This document shows positions 1 to 7,824 of a stretch of 64,000 nt of DNA, one piece after another. Location: positions 1,246,001-1,310,000 of the forward strand of contig NZ_CP077097.1 in NCBI RefSeq assembly GCF_014269225.2, in the 5' to 3' direction. The notes under the pieces are model-generated. The model saw nothing but the letters and a program-made list of their open reading frames with translations. It did no database searches and was not told the DNA's origin. Every line of letters begins with the position of its first letter. Positions within the stretch are counted from its first letter, which is position 1. The translations under genes were made by a program, and so were the position numbers. This DNA is from Pseudomonas anuradhapurensis. GTDB taxonomy: Bacteria; Pseudomonadota; Gammaproteobacteria; Pseudomonadales; Pseudomonadaceae.

Positions 1-2
1 CG

Positions 3-3000
3 GGCTACGCCTACATCGGCAGCGGTGCGCGTACCGATACCACGGCACCTGGCACGGCATTCTCCACCCGCATCACCCTCAACCAGCAGTTGCCGCCAGA
101 CCTGGCCCAGCAGCAGGTCAACCCGCTGGCGCTGCCCGGTTTCAGCCTGCCCAGCGGGCAGAACGGCCTGTTCCGCCTGAGCAGCGAGGCGGGCAGCACA
201 CCCGCCAGCGGCCCGCAAAGCTGGAGCATGGGCGGCGCGAGCCTGAGTGTGGCGCAGCGCCAGCAGCCGTTGCCGCTGGCCCAAGGGCGTATGCTCAGCA
301 TCGGTGCTGCCGACCAGGCAACCGCTAGCGGCACCACCCTGAACACTGCCGACCGCACGCAGGCGAACGTCGCCGGCAACGCCAGCGTCGTCGACACCAG
401 CCTGCCTGGCAACGTGGGCGGCCCCGCGCTGCCAGGTCGCTCGGCCGTGGACGACGGCATCAGCCAGGCCTCCACGCTCAATGGCCAGGGCCCGCTCACC
501 CTCGAGCGCGTGCAAGGCCTGCCCGACAGCAGCGTGCGCAGCAACCCGCACAAGTACCTGATCGAAACCAACCCGGTGCTCACCGACCTCAAGCAGTTCA
601 TGAGTTCCGACTACCTGCTGGCGAACCTTGGCTACAACCCGGACGAAAGCGCCAAGCGCCTGGGCGATGGCTTCTACGAGCAGAAACTGATCCAGCAGGC
701 CGTGCTCGCCCGTACCGGGCAACGCTACATCGATGGCCAGAACACTGACGAACAGCTGTTCAAGTACCTGATGGACAATGCCATCCAGAGCAAGCAACAG
801 CTCAACCTGGCCGTGGGCGTGAGCCTCACCTCCGAACAGGTGGCGGCGCTGACCCATGACATCGTCTGGCTGGAAAGCGCCGAGGTGAACGGCGAGCAGG
901 TGCTGGTGCCGGTGCTCTACCTGGCGCACGGCAACAATCGCCTGGCCCCCAACGGCGCGCTGATCGCCGGCAACGATGTCAACCTGATCGCCGGCCAGAA
1001 CCTCGACAACGTCGGCACCCTGCGCGCCAGCAACAACCTCTCGGCCAAGGCCGGCAACAACCTGGTCAACAGCGGCCTGGTCGAGGCTGGCAACCGCCTC
1101 GACCTGCTGGCTGGCAACAACCTGGTGAACAAGGCCGGCGGCATCATCGCCGGGCGGGACGTCAGCCTGGCCGCCGTACAGGACGTGATCAACGAACGCA
1201 CCCTGACCTCGCACCAGAGCAGCAACGGCAGCTACGCCCAGCAGCGCGACTTCGTCGATAACGCCGCCCGCGTGGAAGCCGCGAACAACCTGGCGATCAA
1301 CGCCGGGCGCGACCTGAGCAACCACGGCGGCGTGCTCAGCAGCGCTGCCGACACCAGCCTGAAGGCTGGTCGCGATGTGAAGCTGACCTCGGTCGAGCAG
1401 GTCGTGGTCAACGACCGCGGCGTACGCCACACCGACAGCAGCGTGACCCAGAACGGCTCGAGCGTGCAGGCCGGGCGTGACCTGATTGTCAGCGCCGGGC
1501 GCGATATCAGCGCAGTGGCCAGTGCAATCGAGGCCAAGCGGGATGTGGCGATGGCGGCGACGGGCGATCTGCAGCTGGCAGCGGCCACCAACGAGCAGCA
1601 CTCGGCGAGCAAGACCCGGAAAGTCACCAGCCAGGAGGACCATGTCCAGCAGGTGGGCAGCACCGTGGTGGCTGGCGGCAATGTGGCATTGAAGGCCGGA
1701 GACGACCTTGCCCTGAGCGCCAGCCGCGTGACTGCAGGCGATGAGGCATACCTTTACGCCGGCGGCGATGTGCAGCTGGTCGCGCAGGAGAACAGCGACT
1801 ACAGCTACTACCGCAAGACCAAGACCAGCCACTCCGGGCTATCCAGCAGCCAGAAGACCCGCATCGACAGTTCGACGGCCATCACTCAGCAAGGCTCGTC
1901 GGTCAGTGGTGACACGGTGGTCGTTCGCGCCGGGCAGGATATCGGCGTGTCGGGCAGCAGCATCGTGTCGACCAACGACACCAGCCTGCTGGCGGGCCGC
2001 AACGTGCAGATCGACAGCGCGACCGAAACGTTCGAGCAGAGCCATGCGAGTTCGAAGAAGAAGTCGGGCCTGCTCAGCAGCGGTGGCATCGGCTTCACGT
2101 TGGGCTCGACCAGCCTGGAAAAAACCTCGACCAGCACCAGTGAGAACGCCAAGGCCAGCACCATTGGCAGTGTGCTGGGCAATGTCACCATCGAGGCGGG
2201 CAAGGACCTCGGCATCAAGGGGTCGGAGGTTATCGCCGGCAAGGACATCACCCTGGTCGGGCAGAACGTCGAGATCACTGCTGCCGAAAACCACAACAGC
2301 AGCGAGCAGACCTCCAAGAGCAAGAGCAGCGGCCTGACCCTGGCGCTGTCCGGTACGGTTGGCAGTGCCATCGACACCGCTTACCAGATTACCAGGCAAG
2401 CGACCCGGGAAGAGGACAGCCGGCTTTCTGCCCTTCAGGGCATCAAGGCCGGCCTGACCGGTGTTCAGGCCTGGCAAGCTGCCCAGCAGAGCGGCGGCAT
2501 GACGGCGGCTAATGCTAGCCAGTTCGTGGGCATCGCCGTATCGCTGGGCGGGCAAAAGTCGAGCTCGCGGCAGACCCAGGAACAGACCGTCAGCCAGGGC
2601 AGCAGCCTGACCAGTGGCAACGACCTGAGCATTGTGGCCACCGGCAACGGGGCCGGCAGCGGCGGCGACATCCGGGTCCAAGGCAGTCAACTGAAGGCCG
2701 GCAACGACCTGCTGTTGTCCGCTGAACGCGACATCCATCTTGAGGCTGCGGCCAATACGCAAAAGCTCGATGGCAAGAACAGCAGCAGCGGCGGCGCTAT
2801 TGGCGCCAGTATCGGTGGTGGTCCCGACGGTGTTGGCCTGAGCATCTTTGCCAACGCCAACAAGGGCGCCGGCAACGAGAAAGGCAACGGCACGACCTGG
2901 ACCGAAACCACCCTCGATGCCGGTAATGAGGCGACCCTGCGCAGCGGGCGGGATACCGCGCTCAAAGGCGCGCAGGTCAACGCTGCGAAGATCACCGCCG

Positions 3001-5360
3001 ACGTGGGGCGTGACCTGACGCTACAAAGCCTGCAGGACACCGACAACTACAAGTCCAAGCAGAGCAACGTCAGCGGCGGGCTGAGCGTCACCGTCATCGG
3101 TACCGGCGGGGCGAGCGGCAGTCTCAGCGTCAGCAAGACCAAGCTCGATTCCAAGTACCAGAGCGTGCAGGAGCAGACCGGTCTGTTCGCCGGCAAGGGC
3201 GGTTATCAGGTCGATGTCGGCAAGCACACCCAGCTCGACGGCAGCGTCATTGCCAGTACCGCCGATGCCGACAAGAACCGCCTGAGCACCGGCACCCTGG
3301 GCTGGAGCGCTATCGCCAACAAGGCGGAGTTCAAGAGCCAGATGGCCAGTGCCAGCATCAGCGGTGGCAACAGTGGCACTGACAGGTTCACCAGCAACAT
3401 GCCAAGCGGCACGTTGATCGCCTACAATCACAGCGGCAGTGCCAGCGGCACCACGGCTTCGGCCGTTTCCGAGGGCACGCTGGAAATCCGTGACCCGGGC
3501 CGGCAGCAGCAGGATGTGGCCAGCCTCAGTCACGACGTCGAGCATGCCAACGACAGCATCAGCCCGATCTTCGACAAGGAGAAGGAACAGCGGCGGCTGC
3601 AGCAGGTGCAGCTGATTGGTGAAATCGGCACACAGGTATCGGACATCGTCCGTACCGAGGGGCAGCTGAAGGCCGACAAGGAGGCGCGTGCGGAACTTGA
3701 TGCACGCGGCATCCCGGCGCCGGGTAAAGGGGCAAGCGATGAGGCGGTCAAGGCGTACCAGGAACAACTGGTCGCCACTGAGGCTTACCAGCGCATCATG
3801 GGTAAGTACGGCACCAGTGGTGATTACCAGCGCGTGACCCAGGCCGTGACAGCGGCACTGCAAGGTCTGGCGGGCGGTGATATCGGTTCTGCGCTGGCAG
3901 GCGCATCGGCACCATACCTCGCGCAGGTAATCAAGAAATCCACTGGCGACAATAAAGCACTCAACGTCATGGCCCATGCAGTGCTGGGTGCCGTTGTCGC
4001 CCAGGCGCAGGGCAACTCGGCGGCGGCCGGTGCAGCGGGTGCGGCCGGCGGCGAGCTGGTTGCCCGCCTGATCACTCAGCAGTTGTATGGCACCAGCGAC
4101 AGCAACTCGCTCAGCGAAGAACAGAAACAGACCGTTTCTGCGCTGTCGACGCTGGCAGCCGGGCTTTCGGGTGGCCTGGTGGAAGGTAATAGCGCTGGGG
4201 CGGTCGCAGGTGCTGGTGCGGGGCGTAACGCGGTTGAAAACAACCTGCTGGCGAACAAGTACGGCGTTGAACGGCTGGATGCAGCCAGCCGGGCGTTGTA
4301 CGAGAAGCTCAAGGCTGCTGGTATTGGCAGCATTGATGAGTTGCACGAGCGGTATAAAGCCTGTGGAGGAAATGGCAACTGCGAGGTTGGTATTCGTGAT
4401 GAATACCGGCAGCAGGAGAAACAGGCTGGGGAAAAGCTTGTTGAGCTGTACCAGAGCGGCAGGCTGAGCAAAGCGGAATACGACCTTCTGGTAACGGATT
4501 ACGCCATTGCGATGATGAGGGGGGTAGTGGACGCGCAGAAGAGCGACGCCGACGCGAGCTTCCTTGATGTCTATGCGCTGTCGGGCAGCGACTGGTCGCC
4601 TATGGGCGTTGTTGCCAATCGGTATGTGAAGGAGATCAGAAAGAGTGAGCTGTTTGCGGAGTGGAGAGGGCAAGGGTTAAGTGAGGAGGCAATCATTGAG
4701 CGGGCACGTCAGGATGGCTTGCTCGGCTCGACTTTGGCGCCGGTGGATGTGCCAGGGATCATCAGCCTTGTCGATAACGGCGCTACTCCAAAAGATATTC
4801 TACAATTAGCGGCCACTGTAATCCTGGGCAAAGCGCTTGGTGGCTCTACGCCGGCTGGCAAAGGGCACGGCGATTCGCTACTTTCAGGGAGTAAGCCTGC
4901 TACATCTGCAGTCTCCAGAGTAGACCTTCGGGAGGATCTTGCAGCACAAGCAGGGATTCCTCGAAACTTGGTGGACGAGCCTCAAAATATCTGGGGGAAA
5001 TCCATCGATGATATTCGGCAGTCATTCAGGATGGATGGGGCTACGTTAAAATATGATCCGCCGAGGAAAGATTCTTCTGGTAATGCGCAGGCGTACTTTG
5101 TTGAAGGTGGAACAACAGGGATTTTCAAAATTCAATATAGTCCATCTACGGCTGGATCGGGAAAACAGTCCATCCATATAGGGGAATATTACAAGATTAC
5201 CTATATTGACGGTAAGATAGCTAAGGTTCTTGATCCTGCTACCTATAGGCCGACATTTAAAGATGGGCGGCCGGTTTATGATAAGGGTACGACCTATTAT
5301 AATCCGCAAGGCCAAGAAGTTTTGTTCAATCCTTCGAATAATTTGTGGGAGCCCAAATGA
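3..5360 (+). CDS. cdiA: CdiA-type two-partner exoprotein, 3' part (5' end outside window)
   Basis: The frame is open at the left edge, and 1785 residues are visible. The visible N-terminal part carries the passage after the haemagglutination domain (YLIETNPVLTDLKQFMSSDY) found in CdiA/FHA proteins. Hundreds of residues of filamentous-haemagglutinin repeats follow (patterns such as AGNDV, AGRDL, LKAGDDL). Then comes an Ala/Gly-rich hydrophobic pre-toxin stretch and a VENN motif at visible residues 1411-1414 (4233-4244). About 370 residues follow VENN. The last ~125 contain NIWGKSIDDI and RKDSSGNAQ and resemble the layout of some polymorphic-toxin tails, but I cannot name the activity. The coding sequence turns AT-rich from about 4780. 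In known CDI systems CdiA is exported by CdiB and delivers its tail into neighbouring cells on contact. No cdiB is visible; it may lie upstream. Confidence 0.85.
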   Translation, partial: GYAYIGSGARTDTTAPGTAFSTRITLNQQLPPDLAQQQVNPLALPGFSLPSGQNGLFRLSSEAGSTPASGPQSWSMGGASLSVAQRQQPLPLAQGRMLSIGAADQATASGTTLNTADRTQANVAGNASVVDTSLPGNVGGPALPGRSAVDDGISQASTLNGQGPLTLERVQGLPDSSVRSNPHKYLIETNPVLTDLKQFMSSDYLLANLGYNPDESAKRLGDGFYEQKLIQQAVLARTGQRYIDGQNTDEQLFKYLMDNAIQSKQQLNLAVGVSLTSEQVAALTHDIVWLESAEVNGEQVLVPVLYLAHGNNRLAPNGALIAGNDVNLIAGQNLDNVGTLRASNNLSAKAGNNLVNSGLVEAGNRLDLLAGNNLVNKAGGIIAGRDVSLAAVQDVINERTLTSHQSSNGSYAQQRDFVDNAARVEAANNLAINAGRDLSNHGGVLSSAADTSLKAGRDVKLTSVEQVVVNDRGVRHTDSSVTQNGSSVQAGRDLIVSAGRDISAVASAIEAKRDVAMAATGDLQLAAATNEQHSASKTRKVTSQEDHVQQVGSTVVAGGNVALKAGDDLALSASRVTAGDEAYLYAGGDVQLVAQENSDYSYYRKTKTSHSGLSSSQKTRIDSSTAITQQGSSVSGDTVVVRAGQDIGVSGSSIVSTNDTSLLAGRNVQIDSATETFEQSHASSKKKSGLLSSGGIGFTLGSTSLEKTSTSTSENAKASTIGSVLGNVTIEAGKDLGIKGSEVIAGKDITLVGQNVEITAAENHNSSEQTSKSKSSGLTLALSGTVGSAIDTAYQITRQATREEDSRLSALQGIKAGLTGVQAWQAAQQSGGMTAANASQFVGIAVSLGGQKSSSRQTQEQTVSQGSSLTSGNDLSIVATGNGAGSGGDIRVQGSQLKAGNDLLLSAERDIHLEAAANTQKLDGKNSSSGGAIGASIGGGPDGVGLSIFANANKGAGNEKGNGTTWTETTLDAGNEATLRSGRDTALKGAQVNAAKITADVGRDLTLQSLQDTDNYKSKQSNVSGGLSVTVIGTGGASGSLSVSKTKLDSKYQSVQEQTGLFAGKGGYQVDVGKHTQLDGSVIASTADADKNRLSTGTLGWSAIANKAEFKSQMASASISGGNSGTDRFTSNMPSGTLIAYNHSGSASGTTASAVSEGTLEIRDPGRQQQDVASLSHDVEHANDSISPIFDKEKEQRRLQQVQLIGEIGTQVSDIVRTEGQLKADKEARAELDARGIPAPGKGASDEAVKAYQEQLVATEAYQRIMGKYGTSGDYQRVTQAVTAALQGLAGGDIGSALAGASAPYLAQVIKKSTGDNKALNVMAHAVLGAVVAQAQGNSAAAGAAGAAGGELVARLITQQLYGTSDSNSLSEEQKQTVSALSTLAAGLSGGLVEGNSAGAVAGAGAGRNAVENNLLANKYGVERLDAASRALYEKLKAAGIGSIDELHERYKACGGNGNCEVGIRDEYRQQEKQAGEKLVELYQSGRLSKAEYDLLVTDYAIAMMRGVVDAQKSDADASFLDVYALSGSDWSPMGVVANRYVKEIRKSELFAEWRGQGLSEEAIIERARQDGLLGSTLAPVDVPGIISLVDNGATPKDILQLAATVILGKALGGSTPAGKGHGDSLLSGSKPATSAVSRVDLREDLAAQAGIPRNLVDEPQNIWGKSIDDIRQSFRMDGATLKYDPPRKDSSGNAQAYFVEGGTTGIFKIQYSPSTAGSGKQSIHIGEYYKITYIDGKIAKVLDPATYRPTFKDGRPVYDKGTTYYNPQGQEVLFNPSNNLWEPK

Positions 5361-5941
5361 CTATTTCGATTTCGTGGAGTGCCCCTATTCTCCCCTCTAT
5401 ATCACTTGCTGGCATACCTCTGGGCATGCATGTGGAAGATTTTGAGAGGGCGATCAAACAATATGTTGTAGATGATAAAGCGGGCTTATATAAATTTACT
5501 GATTCTCCCGTGTTGCTCATGATGAAAAGCTTTGACTCTGACGGGTGTGGTGGGTATGGTTTTTTTGTGCATGACTTAGATTTGACTAATTGGCAGCTAT
5601 ATTACGATCGTCCAGATCATCCTGGCGTCGAGACAAGGGCGCTTCATGTCCTCGTTCGCGAATGGAAAATTTATGCTATTAAAACTTGGCTTTATGAAAG
5701 TGTTGCGCAAGGCTATAAGCCGGTAAGCTCGTATCAAGGTAAGCTGCCAGAAGGGATTGGCTTGGGTGATCTGGTTCGTGACTTATCACCCTATACGGAG
5801 CTCGAATTTGATAGTTCAGAGGAGTGGTTTTATACAGACGAAAAATACGGTGGACTAGAAGTTTGTGGGTATGGTAGCGATTTGAGCGATGATCCAGATC
5901 AAATAATAACGTCTTTGACAGTTATTGCGGGGGGCAGCTGA
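5357..5941 (+). CDS. Candidate CDI immunity protein
   Basis: A 194-residue soluble protein with no signal peptide or membrane segment. I place the start at the ATG that overlaps the exoprotein stop as ATGA, with GGGAG five bases upstream. An in-frame TTG at 5345 is less likely. The gene is AT-rich like the toxin tail before it and unlike the rest of the window. It is acidic near its end (SDLSDDPDQ) and rich in Tyr and Trp. I do not recognise its family. The immunity role is inferred from position: in CDI loci the gene directly after cdiA encodes the cognate CdiI, which binds and neutralises the toxin tail. Alternative: an unrelated small accessory protein. Confidence 0.7.
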   Translation: MTISISWSAPILPSISLAGIPLGMHVEDFERAIKQYVVDDKAGLYKFTDSPVLLMMKSFDSDGCGGYGFFVHDLDLTNWQLYYDRPDHPGVETRALHVLVREWKIYAIKTWLYESVAQGYKPVSSYQGKLPEGIGLGDLVRDLSPYTELEFDSSEEWFYTDEKYGGLEVCGYGSDLSDDPDQIITSLTVIAGGS

Positions 5942-5986
5942 CGTATTCAAACGGATAATACTGCTGGTTTGTCCCGATGGGTTTAT

Positions 5987-6370
5987 AAGGCCCCGATTCC
6001 TATCGACTGGTATTAGCCGACAACAGACAAGCGCGTGCAGGCGGAGGCGGGGACTATTCTCAACGCGCTGGGGGTTGGTTGGGGCAATACGTGGCGGTGG
6101 ACTGGATGGTGATGCGGAGGAAAGTTCAGTGAGCAACTTTCGAGTCACAAGTTTTTGGGCAGAATACCAATACCCATGTACTCAGAGAAGCCCAATGGCC
6201 GTTATGCCACACAAGAGTTTCCACCGGTTCCAGTTGCGCATGGTTTTCCCAATGTTGTCGATAAGAATGAAGTTAGTGTATCAATGGCGCCAGAACGGCG
6301 AATACACGATATGATCTCGATAATGGATATTCTTTCAAAACGAACTGTGCCGGTCAGGTGGGCGTATTAA
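5987..6370 (+). pseudogene. Decayed remains of a polymorphic-toxin tail (orphan module)
   Basis: No intact gene fits here, but coding-like pieces appear in shifting frames. One piece around 5987-6110 reads KAPIPIDWY, a stop, then VQAEAGTILNALGVGWGNTW. Another around 6150-6270 reads PNGRYATQEFPP followed by VAHGFPNVVD. The second motif reminds me of C-terminal modules of haemagglutinin/CdiA-type toxins. Stops and frame changes break the pieces. Position directly after a toxin/immunity pair is where displaced 'orphan' toxin tails are found in CDI and Rhs loci. The assignment is from memory of motif style and is tentative. Confidence 0.4.
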
Positions 6371-6930
6371 CTTCCACTCCGGTTAATAATGCCGTACCAG
6401 CAAGACGCTTAATGCGCTTAAAACAGCACTAAAGAGCGATGACCTCGTTGACTGTGGCAATAAATTGACGAAACTTTTTTGACGCATGCAGATATGCACC
6501 ACTCGTCGATTATTTGACATTTCGTCAGGTCCAAGCACGCGCTAACGCTGCCGCCGAAACCATCTAATCCCTTGATCTTAAAAGACAACCAGTCATGATC
6601 GGGACAGCGCTCCGTATGTACCACAACGCGGCGCAAGCCCCAGGCAGTACGCCGCGCTGGCCTAGACTCCGCTGAAGGGCCTGTAGGAGCACTGCAGCAT
6701 GCGCCAGCAACCAACCGTTGTTTTCATTTCAACGATTCCGCCCCATTGCGGAACCCGTCCGCAACCCCCGCCGCTTGCGCCACCGCCCGTGGCCCCGCGC
6801 CATGCAACCTCGTGCGGCACCGTCTGACGCATTGTCGGGTGCCATTGTTCATTGATCCTCGGCCAGTTCAGTCAGTGGCCGATAAGGATGGCTAAGAAAG
6901 CTAACAAGTGGAGGACAGGGACCGTTTTTC
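6371..6930. other. Non-coding gap upstream of the LuxR-type regulator
   Basis: I see no convincing gene on either strand. The left part is still fairly AT-rich, and GC content rises from about 6600. A short CCTGTAGGAGC string at about 6680 resembles the start of the REP elements elsewhere but lacks the rest. The promoter of the downstream regulator should lie here; I could not pick out a convincing -35/-10 pair. Confidence 0.5.
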
Positions 6931-7665
6931 ATGGGAGGCACGAAGACAATGCCAGACCATAAAAAAACGATACGCGTGATGCTGATCGATTGTCGCCCGC
7001 TGGTGCTCCTGGGCCTTCACGATCTGATCAATGCCAGAAAGCCCCGCATGGAAGTGAGTGGCCAGGCCACTACCTATGCCCATGCGCTGGACCTTGCCGA
7101 TCAGTCGCGGCCCGATGTCATTTTCTTCAGTTTTTTTCCTGATGCACTGGACCCGGTCGAGGTGGTTGCCGGCCTTGCGCGCACGGGCGACATGAAAGTG
7201 CTGGTGCTCAAGGGGTTGTACGAGACGGTCCCCGTTGCACATGCCATCGAGGCGGGCGCACGTGGCATCGTGCTGGCGGAAGACTCGACCGAGTCGATCA
7301 TCCGCGCCATCGTCAAAGTCCATCATTGCGACACCGGGCTGGACCGGGCCTGGGTCAGTAGTCTTTCCGGTTATGCCTCGACCAGGCATGTGCCGCTGAA
7401 ATGCAACCTGGCACACGCGAAACATGCCCGGCTGACGTTGCGCGAGCAGGAACTGGTCCGTGCCATCGTTGGCGACCCGTCCGCCAAGTACATGTGCATC
7501 GCCGGGCGCTTGGGCATCAGCGAACACACCGTGCACAATCACCTCAGCAGCATCTATCAGAAGCTCAACCTCACCAACCGCATCGACTTGCTGATGTATG
7601 CGGTCAAGCACGGGCTCACCAGTGGCGAAGAGCCGCCTGCATCCACAGGCGGGGAGTACGACTGA
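6931..7665 (+). CDS. LuxR-type response regulator with degenerate receiver
   Basis: 244 residues: a receiver-like domain (about 13-130) and a C-terminal LuxR/FixJ helix-turn-helix (about 166-228; LTLREQELVRAIV, then ISEHTVHNHLSSIYQKL). It should bind DNA and control transcription. The receiver has lost its switch residues. The phospho-acceptor position reads Ser67 in DVIFFSFFP, one acidic-pocket residue is Cys21 (LIDCRP), the Thr/Ser position is Lys94 and the conserved Lys is Ala116. Phosphorylation is therefore unlikely. An alternative start at 6949 (MPDHKK) has GGGAGG ten bases upstream. The gene converges on the large repeat protein gene, making that protein a natural but unproven target. 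Confidence 0.85.
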   Translation: MGGTKTMPDHKKTIRVMLIDCRPLVLLGLHDLINARKPRMEVSGQATTYAHALDLADQSRPDVIFFSFFPDALDPVEVVAGLARTGDMKVLVLKGLYETVPVAHAIEAGARGIVLAEDSTESIIRAIVKVHHCDTGLDRAWVSSLSGYASTRHVPLKCNLAHAKHARLTLREQELVRAIVGDPSAKYMCIAGRLGISEHTVHNHLSSIYQKLNLTNRIDLLMYAVKHGLTSGEEPPASTGGEYD

Positions 7666-7776
7666 GGCCCAGGCACAACGCAGCAGGCTGACGGCGCCTG
7701 GCGGGCGCCCGGCCTGTCGTTGTGTGGTGGTCTGTTGGCGTTGAAGGGCGAAGTTCGTTGGTGGCCTGCAGAAACG

Positions 7777-7809
7777 CTGCGAGGGTGGCTTTTCAGGCCA
7801 CCCTCGCAG
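7777..7809. terminator. Bidirectional terminator between regulator and repeat-protein gene
   Basis: A perfect 13-bp stem (CTGCGAGGGTGGC / GCCACCCTCGCAG) with a 7-base loop sits between two convergent genes. It is followed by GTTTT on the plus strand. The T tract is short, so efficiency is uncertain. Confidence 0.65.
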
Positions 7810-7824
7810 GTTTTCACTCAATGT

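Noticed and set aside
3021..4673. A 550-codon minus-strand frame inside the cdiA region
   Set aside because: Opposite the haemagglutinin repeats, with no recognisable motif; it ends where the AT-rich tail starts, as expected for a composition artefact.
6418..6714. A 98-codon minus-strand frame in the gap after the toxin remains
   Set aside because: No ribosome-binding site, no recognisable family, and composition does not look coding.
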